Of a stretch of DNA of 64,000 bases, positions 26,001-34,132 are shown one piece after another (position 1 is the first letter of the stretch; each line of letters starts with the position of its first letter). Origin of the DNA: Neisseria mucosa (lineage in GTDB: Bacteria > Pseudomonadota > Gammaproteobacteria > Burkholderiales > Neisseriaceae); NCBI RefSeq assembly GCF_013267835.1, contig NZ_CP053939.1, positions 992,001 through 1,056,000 on the forward strand. Direction: 5' to 3'. The position numbers and the translations under genes were made by a program. The notes below the pieces were generated by a model. That model did no database searches. It saw nothing but the letters and a program-made list of their open reading frames with translations, and had not been told where the DNA came from.

Positions 26001-26851
26001 ACACCAGCAACAGCAGCAGCAAACAAGGCGGCGCGTCTTTGACTGTCGGCGCATACACCAAAGACGGTTCAAACGTTGATGTGAATGCCAACCTGAACGT
26101 CAACTACGCTGATGAAAACAAAAAAGAATCTACCGCCGTCAAAGGCGATATGAATGCGACCAATGTTGTCATCAACGCCAAAGACTCTGCTGAAATCGCA
26201 TCCAACATTACTGCCAACAACAACGTCAACATTACCGCAGGCAACGGCGTAACCTTCACCGAGTCAGCCAATACTGCCTCCAACCAAGGTACAGCCGTTA
26301 ATGTCGGTATCGGCGCTGGTGCGACAATCAATGTTGAAACCGGTGTTGCCGTTCCTCACGTCAACGGCTCTGTCGGCGTCAACAAAACCGATAACGCTTC
26401 TTCTACCGCCACAGGCGCGAATGTAGCGGCCGGCAACGATATTAAAATCAATGCCAACAACGGCGACGTCAACCTGCACGGTACCAACTTGGTATCCAAC
26501 AACTCCGTTGAAGTAGAAGGCAACAAAGTCAATACTTCCGGCGCGATCAGCAGCGTTAACGAAAAAAATCTGACCGTCAATGTCAACGGCAGCTACGCTT
26601 CAGGCAAACCAAACGGCGGCATCAACGCCAAAGGTAAAAACGACGCCAACGTAACCAATACGGCAAATGTCATCCAAAGCGACAATGTCGTTATTACTAC
26701 CGGCTCTCCAACCGGTTTGAGCGTCAACAATACGGCCATCAACGGTAATAATGTTGTGCACTACTATGACAACACTAAAGCTTCTGCGGCGAACCGTTAT
26801 ACCTATCGTCCTCGCCAACCAAGCTACGCCAAACGCCGTTTGCGTTACTAA
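23093..26851 (+). CDS. TpsA: secreted filamentous-hemagglutinin-like exoprotein, 1252 aa
   Basis: Secreted or surface beta-helical adhesin. Signal peptide residues 1-33 (ending AAVAA). The TPS secretion domain spans about 34-270 and holds the motif NPNGI near residue 138. The rest is hemagglutinin-repeat beta-helix, rich in Asn, Ser, Thr, Ala and Gly, with no Cys seen after the signal peptide. Family members with contact-dependent inhibition end in a pretoxin motif and variable toxin; here no VENN-type motif or toxin domain is seen. The chain closes with a short basic tail (RQPSYAKRRLRY). No immunity gene follows. A DUS variant lies in frame near 23579. Close relatives could be hemolysin- or HrpA-like TpsA. 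Confidence 0.9.
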   Translation: MKIDTLYQPKLSASGKVTVAVCFAFLGNAAVAANIEAIGQTSVQQQNNVDIVNIAAPTAQGLSHNQYNKYNVSQHGAVLNNALSAGKSQLAGNLSANKNFQGQAASVILNEVVSKNPSLILGQQEIFGIAADYVLANPNGITHNGGSILNANRASLVVGTPTVSDGTLKSFNISDNGKQLQVNGNLSGNRVVDLLAPQVVVGKSANVNAADAINVSSGKSNFDYKTAQIEALDAASNAPVLDGHIFGSMRAGTIRIHATDKRAKQNIQNAAITGTRYLNIDSKGNLSIQSANLTSAQMELFARDTDIKGTVTSHSANKSSSGKEAQNVQHFRSNRNKTENFTASNINASESLTLNNSGSLNLSAANINAGALTASATGNINSNAVKTTNRIESDHTQSKGLWYNNNLSSSADESLHQTKINAGSVNIATTGKVQLDATELNSAADARIAAQQGIVLSSNSETDSSSTYVSFKNETAALKTGIATKSSKNSTAHQTKISAAGDIGLISEGDLSTYGASIAANGNVVTDVNNINLGTQTTINTNSLDDQKKYWGGLFGGESQVQNNRTENLHGSSITANSNVVLGAKNGVNVYGSTVEGQAGTFVSSKAGNVDIKNATSTDTSAQSARKGTIFNITTSKTSSNSSIEKVTGSTLVSNADLTVVSNKDINVIGSALFAAQKLQLASAGDLTIDAAKAVENKQVNEYSIKGYSGTETNKENGSVTAKAGIKFTDTHTDTHSVGLSGSILTGKNTQLSSNSNVTVSGSQVNGEESVNISAANDVNVVASKGSSTVTESGRVTDLGVSATAYGKNNAAGVGVSVGITSTKTDATTVTDTSHVSNINTGGNTTITANGNINQEGTVINATGNVIESAKNVTHAAAHSGAKSDVKQNGGGLVVSAGISTNKGIGGEITAQGQGNSSTHNESTATVTTINAGNAIVLANDKVSDEGTKYDVTGAINIDAGSYHNTAAHNTSNSSSKQGGASLTVGAYTKDGSNVDVNANLNVNYADENKKESTAVKGDMNATNVVINAKDSAEIASNITANNNVNITAGNGVTFTESANTASNQGTAVNVGIGAGATINVETGVAVPHVNGSVGVNKTDNASSTATGANVAAGNDIKINANNGDVNLHGTNLVSNNSVEVEGNKVNTSGAISSVNEKNLTVNVNGSYASGKPNGGINAKGKNDANVTNTANVIQSDNVVITTGSPTGLSVNNTAINGNNVVHYYDNTKASAANRYTYRPRQPSYAKRRLRY

Positions 26852-26888
26852 GATGCGCTATTGAAGTCATTTGAATAGCCATTAAGAC

Positions 26889-26923
26889 ATGCCGTCTGAA
26901 AACAGAAAGTTTTCAGACGGCAT
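26889..26923 (+). terminator. AT-dialect DUS hairpin terminator behind tpsA
   Basis: A 15-bp perfect stem (26889-26903 with 26909-26923) in which both arms are ATGCCGTCTGAA, followed by T5. Almost every other DUS hairpin in the window uses AGGCCGTCTGAA. Confidence 0.85.
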
Positions 26924-26996
26924 TTTTATCATTGATGCAAAACCACACACTATCTCTGTTATGATAATGCCTCGCTAATATTATTCCGTTCCAACC

Positions 26997-29900
26997 ATGT
27001 CTTCCGCCCTTCCTTTTGACGCGCTCACCCTTTCCATCGACGGCACCAACCTCATCGAAGCCTCCGCCGGTACGGGTAAAACCTACGGCATTGCCGCGCT
27101 CTTTACCCGACTGATTGTTTTAGAAAAAAAAGACATCGAGAAAATTCTGGTCGTTACCTTTACCAAAGCGGCAACGGCAGAACTGAAAACCCGTTTGCGC
27201 GCGCGTTTGGACGAAGTGTTGCAGGTTTTGAACGAAATCCAAACCTTGGACGGCAAGCCGGAACATATTTCAGACGGCCTGAACAAATATTACGAAAAAG
27301 AGAAAAAATCCCCCGATGACTTTCTCAATCGCTTGATTCCTTTGGCTTTAGGCGAGCAAGACGGACAGGAAAGCTGCCATCGCCTGATTCTCCGCCTCAA
27401 AGCAGCACTGAGCCAGTTTGACAACGCCTCGATTTACACCATCCACGGCTTCTGTCAGCGCGTCTTGCGCGATTACGCGTTTTTGTGCGGCGCGCCTTTG
27501 GATGTCGAGCTGTCGGACGACTCGCGCGAGAGGCTGCTGATTCCTGCGCAAGACTTTTGGCGGCAGAAAGTGGCAACCGATGCCACATTGGCACAATTGG
27601 TTTTTGACCGGAAATGCACGCCCGAAGAAATGCTTGCCGAAATTAAAAGCTACACCGGCCGCCCCTATCTGAAATTCAGACGGCCTGAAGGCGATTTGCA
27701 AGAAGCTCAAGCCAAGCTTCAAGAAACATGGCAAAAAATTTGCGTCCAGTTGGAAGACTTGGAAAAAGCGTTTTGGGCAATTTTTCCCAAACTGAACGGC
27801 CAGACCTACAAAAGAAATACCTTTGAAAATGTTTTTGCCGATTTAAAAACAAACGCCGAATCCAACCGTCTGCCCCGCCTGAACAAAAAAACGCTGGAAA
27901 AATTAAACCATTTCAGTGTCGACACACTCAACAGCAAACTGAAAAAAGAATATAAAGCCGATGCCGATGCTCCGGAAATTATTCAGCTGCAAGCCTTGGC
28001 CAATCTCGGTCGTGATTTGCAGGCAATGGAAAGCGCGGAAGAAGCGGTCTTTATCTGCCTGCAACTCGACCTCCTTTCCTACATCAACCAATCTATTGCC
28101 GAACAAAAAAAATCACGCCGCGAGCGCGTGTTTGACGATTTGCTGCTGGACGTCCATCAGGCATTGACCACCAATGAACACGGCAACGCATTGGCAAAAG
28201 CGGCGGCGGCAAACTGGGAAATCGCGCTGATTGACGAATTCCAAGATACCGACCCATTGCAGTACGAAATTTTCCGCCAAATTTTTATCGAACAAGGCTG
28301 CCCGCTGTTTCTCGTTGGCGACCCCAAACAGGCGATTTACAGCTTTCGCGGTGCGGACATTTACGCCTATCTGCAAGCCGCGCAAGATGCGGACAGGCAT
28401 TACACCCTCGCCGTCAACTACCGCAGCCATGCCAAGCTGATCAACGGCATCAGCGCCTTGTTCAAACAAAAAAAACACCCCTTCGTGTTGGAAAACATCG
28501 ATTACAGCGAGGTCTCCGCCAGCCGCGCCGAAAGCCGGCTGTCGCCACACCGCCCCGCCATCCAAGTGCGCTGGCTCAATACGGACGATCAAACCGGCAA
28601 AGAGATTTTGCGCAGCCGAGCCGCCGAATATTGCGCCGATGAAATTGCCTTTGCGCTCAATGAAGCAGCCGAAGGCCGTCTGAATTTCAAAGGCCGCGCG
28701 TTGGAATCCGGCGACATTGCCGTCTTGGTGCGTACCAACAACGAAGCGGCGATGATTGCCGGTAAACTGAAACAGCGCCGTATCCAAAGCGTGTTGCTGT
28801 CGCGCCAGTCCGTTTTCGATTCCGCCGAGGCAGACTCGCTGTCCGCGCTGATCGGCTTTTGGCTCAACCCAAGGCAGACCGACTGGCTGCGCTTTGTCTT
28901 GACCGGCGTTTTGTTCGGCTATACCGCCAAAGAGATTTACGAACTCAACCACAACGAACATCAGCTGCTGAAATGGCTGGAGTCGTCAGCCGAGGCCATG
29001 GAAAAATGGCGGAAAGGCGGCATTTTTGCCGCCGTGCAGCAGTTTGCCGCCCGACATGACATCGAAACACGCCTGCTCAAGGGCGGCAACGAACGCAGCC
29101 TGACCAACTACTACCAAATTTTGGAGCTTTTGGCCGAAGAAGACAGCCAAAGCCGCAACCCTGCCGCCCTGCATAAATGGTTAAACGAACAAATCAGCCG
29201 CGCGCGCAGCGGCCATTTCCCGTCAGACGCGCAAACCATCCGTCTTGAAAGCGACGAAAAATTGGTCAAAATCGTTACCATGCACGCGTCGAAAGGTTTG
29301 CAATACCCTTTGGTTTACTGCCCCTTCGCGTGGGATACCAAAGACAATTCCAAAGAAAACTGGAAAATCCTACATACGGACAACCACGAAACCGAGCTGC
29401 TGGCCAAATCGCAAACCTCGGAAGCGGAACTAAGCCATCTGGCCGACGAAAAGACGGCGGAAGATTTACGCCTGCTTTATGTCGCCCTTACCCGCGCCGA
29501 AGAACAGCTCAACATCTACGCTGCCGCCAACAAAAACTGTACGCCGAACAATCCTTTTGCCTATCTGCTCGAAGGTTTGCCAGAGGCCGGCCGCGAAAGC
29601 GTCAGCCAAAGCTATCAAAGCGCGACAGATGTTGTAGAAATGCTCAAAACCAACTGGCAACGCTTTATCAAAAATGCACCCGAAAATACGGAATTCACCT
29701 TTACGGAAGAAGCCCCGCCAGAAACCATCTATCAATACAGCCGCCAACAAGACCAAGCTTTGAATGCACAGAGCATTAAACGCCGCAATTTTGACTTTAT
29801 CCGCCACACCAGCTTTACCGGTTTGAGCCGGCACACCAAGTCAAGCGACGAGCAACACGAGCCTTTGCAACCTGCCATCGACCCGGCAGAAAGTGCAGAC

Positions 29901-30653
29901 CGTGCCATGCCGTCTGAAAACCTGCCGTCCCCGCTTTCAGACGGCCTCGATATCCATCATTTCCCCCGCGGCACCAATGCCGGCGTATGTTTGCATGAAA
30001 TGCTGGAAAAACTCGACTTCGCCGCCTCTGCCGAGAGCCAATCCGAAATGATTGCCGAAGTTTTACAACGCCACAGCTTTGAAGACAAATGGCTGCCGAC
30101 GGTAAGTACCATGCTCGACACCTGCCGCCTGACGCCTTTAATCGGCGAGAGCCTGTCGCAGATTCCGCCGAGCCGACGCCTGCCCGAAATGGGGTTCACC
30201 CTGTACATGGACGATTTCAAACTGGACGACTTACGCCGTTGGTTTGCCTCAAGCGAAGCAAACCTGCCACCCGAATGCGTCCAAGCCGCGCAACTGCTTG
30301 ATTTCCATGATTTACAAGGCTATTTGAACGGCTTTATCGATATGGTTTGCCAAGATTCAGACGGCCATGTCGTTTTAATCGACTACAAATCCAACCATTT
30401 GGGCAACGATGCAAGCGCGTACACGCAACAGGCGATGAACGAAGCCGTGGCACATCATCACTACTACCTGCAAGCCCTGATCTACGCCGTTGCCATCGCG
30501 CGCTACTATGCCCTGCGCGGCAAGCCCTTGCCCAAAATCACCATCCGCTACCTCTTCCTGCGCGGCATGGACGGCTCGGATCGAGGCATTTGGAAATGGG
30601 ACATCGATACCGCCCTGCTTTCCACTTTTGTCGAGCGAAAAACAAATGCTTGA
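26997..30653 (+). CDS. recB: Exodeoxyribonuclease V beta subunit RecB
   Basis: Helicase-nuclease subunit of RecBCD, which resects double-strand breaks and loads RecA; important for transformation and pilin recombination in Neisseria. Walker A ASAGTGKTY is at residues 22-30, Walker B IDEFQDTD near 413, then helicase motifs GDPKQAIYSFRG, VNYRSH and MHASKGLQYP. The nuclease domain at the C-terminus has GFIDMVCQ and VLIDYKSNH. Length 1218 is normal. recC and recD are not in the window. Five AG- or near-AG-DUS and one AT-DUS lie in the frame, including an inverted pair at 29907-29947 in the linker before the nuclease domain. Confidence 0.96.
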   Translation: MSSALPFDALTLSIDGTNLIEASAGTGKTYGIAALFTRLIVLEKKDIEKILVVTFTKAATAELKTRLRARLDEVLQVLNEIQTLDGKPEHISDGLNKYYEKEKKSPDDFLNRLIPLALGEQDGQESCHRLILRLKAALSQFDNASIYTIHGFCQRVLRDYAFLCGAPLDVELSDDSRERLLIPAQDFWRQKVATDATLAQLVFDRKCTPEEMLAEIKSYTGRPYLKFRRPEGDLQEAQAKLQETWQKICVQLEDLEKAFWAIFPKLNGQTYKRNTFENVFADLKTNAESNRLPRLNKKTLEKLNHFSVDTLNSKLKKEYKADADAPEIIQLQALANLGRDLQAMESAEEAVFICLQLDLLSYINQSIAEQKKSRRERVFDDLLLDVHQALTTNEHGNALAKAAAANWEIALIDEFQDTDPLQYEIFRQIFIEQGCPLFLVGDPKQAIYSFRGADIYAYLQAAQDADRHYTLAVNYRSHAKLINGISALFKQKKHPFVLENIDYSEVSASRAESRLSPHRPAIQVRWLNTDDQTGKEILRSRAAEYCADEIAFALNEAAEGRLNFKGRALESGDIAVLVRTNNEAAMIAGKLKQRRIQSVLLSRQSVFDSAEADSLSALIGFWLNPRQTDWLRFVLTGVLFGYTAKEIYELNHNEHQLLKWLESSAEAMEKWRKGGIFAAVQQFAARHDIETRLLKGGNERSLTNYYQILELLAEEDSQSRNPAALHKWLNEQISRARSGHFPSDAQTIRLESDEKLVKIVTMHASKGLQYPLVYCPFAWDTKDNSKENWKILHTDNHETELLAKSQTSEAELSHLADEKTAEDLRLLYVALTRAEEQLNIYAAANKNCTPNNPFAYLLEGLPEAGRESVSQSYQSATDVVEMLKTNWQRFIKNAPENTEFTFTEEAPPETIYQYSRQQDQALNAQSIKRRNFDFIRHTSFTGLSRHTKSSDEQHEPLQPAIDPAESADRAMPSENLPSPLSDGLDIHHFPRGTNAGVCLHEMLEKLDFAASAESQSEMIAEVLQRHSFEDKWLPTVSTMLDTCRLTPLIGESLSQIPPSRRLPEMGFTLYMDDFKLDDLRRWFASSEANLPPECVQAAQLLDFHDLQGYLNGFIDMVCQDSDGHVVLIDYKSNHLGNDASAYTQQAMNEAVAHHHYYLQALIYAVAIARYYALRGKPLPKITIRYLFLRGMDGSDRGIWKWDIDTALLSTFVERKTNA

Positions 30654-30677
30654 TAAATCAGCTTGTTAAGCCGTCAA

Positions 30678-30710
30678 AAAGGCCGTCTGAAACGTTTTCA
30701 GACGGCCTTT
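30678..30710. terminator. DUS-paired hairpin between recB and cysH
   Basis: Opposed AG-DUS with A5 and T3 flanks between convergent genes. Confidence 0.75.
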
Positions 30711-30712
30711 GA

Positions 30713-31444
30713 TTATTTGTGCAAACCGCATTCCTTACTGTCTTTGCTTTCCCACCACCATCGTCCGGCGCGGATATTTTCGCCCAGCTTGACCGGACGC
30801 GTGCAGGGTTCGCACCCGATGCTGGGATAGCCCTGATGATACAGCGCATTGAGCGGAACTTGGTGCTCGTGCGCATATGCCCAAACATCCTGCTCTTCCC
30901 AATCGAAAATAGGATTGAATTTGGCGATGTTGCGGCCTGTATCCTGCTCTTCAAAATTCAATTCGCTGCGCGTTTCGGACTGGCTGCGGCGTTGTCCGGT
31001 CAGCCATGCGGGGGCGTTGTGCAAAGCGCGGTTGAGCGGTTCGATTTTGCGGATATGGCAGCAACGGCGGCGCAACTCGACGCTGTCGTACATGGCGGTC
31101 GTGCCGAATTCAGCTTCAAATTCATCGGCGGTTTGCCGGTTGGGATAAAACACTTCCAATTCGGTTTGATAACGCGCATTGGTTTCGGCAATCAGCGCGG
31201 CGGTTTCGGGATTGAGTTTGCCCGTATTGAGCGTAATGATGCGGATGGGCAGTTTAAGACGGCAAACGGCATCGGTAATAACCATATCTTCAACCGCAAG
31301 GCTGGATGCGAACACGGCTTGCGGATAGCGCGCGGCAATGTCTTGCAAACGGCGCTCCAAAGCAGCCACCAACTCAGGCAGGCGGCGGCGTTCGGCATCA
31401 TTGGTTTCGGGAATTTTCCAAAATTGAGGACGGAATAAAGACAT
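30713..31444 (-). CDS. cysH: Assimilatory adenylylsulfate (APS) reductase CysH
   Basis: Reduces activated sulfate to sulfite with thioredoxin. The 243-residue protein has the 4Fe-4S cysteine set Cys128-Cys129 (RRCCH) and Cys211-Cys214 (GCEPC), which marks the APS-using type rather than the cluster-less PAPS reductase. The catalytic Cys239 is in KECGLH. SSLAVEDMV is the substrate P-loop. In other Neisseria it sits in a cys cluster; here only a sulfate-binding lipoprotein gene is nearby (32696-33751), separated by dinB. The 115 bases upstream hold one DUS. Confidence 0.92.
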   Translation of the reverse strand: MSLFRPQFWKIPETNDAERRRLPELVAALERRLQDIAARYPQAVFASSLAVEDMVITDAVCRLKLPIRIITLNTGKLNPETAALIAETNARYQTELEVFYPNRQTADEFEAEFGTTAMYDSVELRRRCCHIRKIEPLNRALHNAPAWLTGQRRSQSETRSELNFEEQDTGRNIAKFNPIFDWEEQDVWAYAHEHQVPLNALYHQGYPSIGCEPCTRPVKLGENIRAGRWWWESKDSKECGLHK

Positions 31445-31559
31445 GGCTGGTTGTTCCTAATAATTTTCAGACGGCCTGTTGAAACGGCTGTCGATATGGT
31501 TATGGAACGATATTGTCCTGCGCCCTATCTTCAAACGGAAAGAATGCTTTTCTATTTCT

Positions 31560-32618
31560 TTATAACCAAAGCGTCTGCTGCTGGTTTTTCGGCAGCAAAT
31601 GACTCACGCCGATGCCGATCAGGCGGAAGGCGTCTTCGCGTTGCGGCGGTATGCGTTGCAGCAAAGTATGCGCCGCCTGAAGCAGCGAGGCACTGTCGGG
31701 AAGGACGGAAGAATACGTCAGCGAACGCGTGATAATGCGGAAATCGTGGGTTTTGAGTTTGAGGGTAACGCCTTTGGCTTCGACGTTTTTGCGTTCGATT
31801 TGTCGCCAGAGATCTTCGGCAAGGTGCGGCAAATGGCTTGAAGCCTGCGCCAGAGACAAATCTTCGGGCAAAGTGATTTCGGTTGAGATTTGCAGGCGTT
31901 CGCGTTCGGCTTTGACCGGCCGCTCGTCGATACCGCGTGCCAAATCATAAAGGCGGTAGCCGTAGCGGCCGAAATGGTTTAAAAGTTCGCCGCGCTCAAA
32001 ACGGCGCAAATCGCCGGCAGTCTGCATACCGAGGGCGTTCATCTTTTTCAGCGTAACTTTGCCGACACCGGGAATCTTACCCAACGGCAGGCTCTCCAAA
32101 AACGCCATGATTTTGGGCGGCGGCAGCACAAACTGTCCGTTTGGCTTGCGCCAGTCGGACGCGATTTTAGCCAAAAACTTATTGGGCGCGATGCCTGCGG
32201 AAGCAGTCAAACCGGTTTCTTCAAAAATTTCGGCGCGAATGCGTTTGGCCACCTCGCTGGCGTACGGGATATTTTTAAAATTTTGAGTAACATCCAAATA
32301 AGCTTCGTCCAAAGACAAAGGCTCGATCAAATCGGTATAACGCCGAAACACGGCATGAATCTGCGCCGACACTTGGCGGTACAAATCGAAATGCGGCGGT
32401 ACAAACACCGCCTGCGGACACAGCCTTTTCGCCGTCGCTACCGACATGGCCGAGTGCAAACCGAATTTGCGCGCTTCATAAGAAGCGGCACAAATGACCG
32501 ACCGCGTACCGTCCCACGCCACAACGACGGGCAGCCCTTTCAAGTGCGGCTGCTCGCGCAGTTCTACCGAGGCGTAGAATGCGTCCATATCGATATGGAT
32601 GATTTTGCGTTGGGACAT
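31560..32618 (-). CDS. dinB: DNA polymerase IV
   Basis: Y-family translesion polymerase of 352 residues. The catalytic carboxylates lie in DMDAFYASVE (near residue 9) and SLDEAYLDV (near residue 102). The palm-thumb motif GKIPGVGKVTLKKMNALG is a helix-hairpin-helix. The little-finger domain follows; the C-terminal LPKNQQQTLWL holds a QxxLWL sequence that fits a beta-clamp-binding motif. It is monocistronic. No LexA box is visible upstream, in line with the absence of a classic SOS response in Neisseria. Confidence 0.94.
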   Translation of the reverse strand: MSQRKIIHIDMDAFYASVELREQPHLKGLPVVVAWDGTRSVICAASYEARKFGLHSAMSVATAKRLCPQAVFVPPHFDLYRQVSAQIHAVFRRYTDLIEPLSLDEAYLDVTQNFKNIPYASEVAKRIRAEIFEETGLTASAGIAPNKFLAKIASDWRKPNGQFVLPPPKIMAFLESLPLGKIPGVGKVTLKKMNALGMQTAGDLRRFERGELLNHFGRYGYRLYDLARGIDERPVKAERERLQISTEITLPEDLSLAQASSHLPHLAEDLWRQIERKNVEAKGVTLKLKTHDFRIITRSLTYSSVLPDSASLLQAAHTLLQRIPPQREDAFRLIGIGVSHLLPKNQQQTLWL

Positions 32619-32656
32619 GGGAAAAGGTGGATAAGGAAAAGGCTTATTGTAACAAA

Positions 32657-32682
32657 AGGCCGTCTGAAATTTCAGACGGCCT
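32657..32682. terminator. Loop-less 26-bp perfect DUS palindrome
   Basis: Two AG-DUS fused through AATT form a perfect palindrome between dinB and the sulfate-binding protein gene. Confidence 0.65.
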
Positions 32683-32695
32683 CTATGTTCAAACC

Positions 32696-33751
32696 TTATT
32701 TTTTACCGGAAAGCTGATCAAACAATCCGCCGTCGGCAAAGAATTTTTTCATGATGTCCGACCAAGCGCCGAACTTCTCATTCGGATTAAAGGTTTCAAT
32801 ATCGGGGAAATCGGCTTTGTGTTTCGCCAATACTTCGGCATTGCGCGGACGCAGGTAAAGATTGGCGGCCAACTCTTGAGCCGGTTCACTCCAGAGGTTT
32901 TGCAGATAGGCTTCGGCAGCGGCTCGTGTGCCTTTTTTGTCGACCACACTGTCCACGACGGCAACCGGCGCTTCGGAAAGAATGGTGTAGCTTGGATAGA
33001 CGATTTCAAATTGGTCTTGGGTCAGCTTTTTGCTGACGTAGTTGGCCTCATTTTCAAAGGTAACCAAGACATCTCCGATATGGCGTTGGCTGAAGGTCGT
33101 CGTTGCCGCGCGGCCGCCGTTTTCAAACACAGGCGTGTTTTTCAACAATGCGGCCACAAAGTCTTTGGTTTTGCCTTCATCGCCGTTGTTGACTTTCAAG
33201 CCGTAGCCGTACGCACCTAAAAAGGCGTAGCGGCCGTTACCAGTGGTTTTCGGATTGGCCAAAACGATTTGCACGCCGTCTTTAGCCAAATCGCCCCAGT
33301 CTTGGATGTGTTTCGGATTACCTTTGCGTACCAAGAAAACGACGTTGCTGGTATAAGGCACGGCATTGTCCGGCAGGCGCGTGTTCCAATCGTCTTTAAT
33401 CAGGCCTTTTTTCACCAAAAGCTCGATATCGGAAGTCTGGTTCATGGTCACTACATCAGCAGCCAAACCGTTGGCGACAGCCAAAGCCTGCTTGCTGGAG
33501 CCGCCGTGCGACTGTTGGACTTCAACCGTCTGTCCGCCGTTTTTTGCGGCAAACTCTTTGACAAATAACGGATTGTATTCTTTATAAAAATCGCGGGCGA
33601 CATCGTAGGAAACATTCAGCAATTTGACTTCGCCCCCCTTACCTCCGGCAGCTTGAGAAGCATTGTCGGCGGATTGTTCGGCTTTTGGCGAGCACGCGCT
33701 CAAAGCCAGCGCGGCGGTCAATGCGGCAAAAGAAAGCGTACGGATATTCAT
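32696..33751 (-). CDS. Sulfate/thiosulfate ABC transporter substrate-binding lipoprotein
   Basis: Sbp/CysP-type binding protein of 351 residues. The lipobox LSAC places the lipidated Cys at residue 20, so it is anchored to a membrane rather than free as in E. coli. Family motifs: LLNVSYDVARDFYKEYN, QQSHGGSSKQA, and AADVVTMNQTSDI for the oxyanion. The permease (CysT/CysW) and ATPase (CysA) genes are not in the window, so the binding protein gene is split from its transporter. It probably supplies sulfate for CysH. Confidence 0.92.
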   Translation of the reverse strand: MNIRTLSFAALTAALALSACSPKAEQSADNASQAAGGKGGEVKLLNVSYDVARDFYKEYNPLFVKEFAAKNGGQTVEVQQSHGGSSKQALAVANGLAADVVTMNQTSDIELLVKKGLIKDDWNTRLPDNAVPYTSNVVFLVRKGNPKHIQDWGDLAKDGVQIVLANPKTTGNGRYAFLGAYGYGLKVNNGDEGKTKDFVAALLKNTPVFENGGRAATTTFSQRHIGDVLVTFENEANYVSKKLTQDQFEIVYPSYTILSEAPVAVVDSVVDKKGTRAAAEAYLQNLWSEPAQELAANLYLRPRNAEVLAKHKADFPDIETFNPNEKFGAWSDIMKKFFADGGLFDQLSGKK

Positions 33752-34132
33752 GGTCGGCTCCTGTTAAAAATATGGGAGCACTTTATCGGGATTGGATGCA
33801 AACTGGAAATAATGTTTGCTTTCACGTTTATCAGTTTTGGTTATATACAATCCGGGCGGAAATCGGGAAAAAATGCCCACCCAGATAAACATCACAATAA
33901 ACTATATATAAATTAATTAGATAAAGATTAAAGTTGCTATTTATACAGGATAAACATACGTTGCAAACAGCATTACCCAATACGTCAGGCCGTCTGAAAA
34001 CCCAATATAAATAATTATTTATAATTAAAAAATATAGTTCTTATTATTTACAAAAAATGCAAATAAGAGTAATGTTTCTACTCGCCAAAATACAAGGCCT
34101 TTCATTCAACAACAAAATGGAGTGTAGAAACT
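33752..34132. other. AT-rich intergenic region upstream of the DUF4198 gene
   Basis: These 381 bases hold no convincing gene. There is one AG-DUS near 33988 and an 18-bp perfect AT palindrome at 34006-34023. Start signals for two divergent genes must lie here, and A/T runs give many weak -10 matches, so I assign none. Confidence 0.6.
34006..34023. promoter_or_regulatory. 18-bp AT palindrome, possible operator
   Basis: TATAAATAATTATTTATA is a perfect inverted repeat 110 bases before the DUF4198 start. Its A/T character resembles Fur- or Zur-like sites only loosely, so the regulator is unknown. Confidence 0.35.

Noticed and set aside
28113..28961. 282-codon frame opposite recB
   Set aside because: Antisense shadow of the helicase domain.
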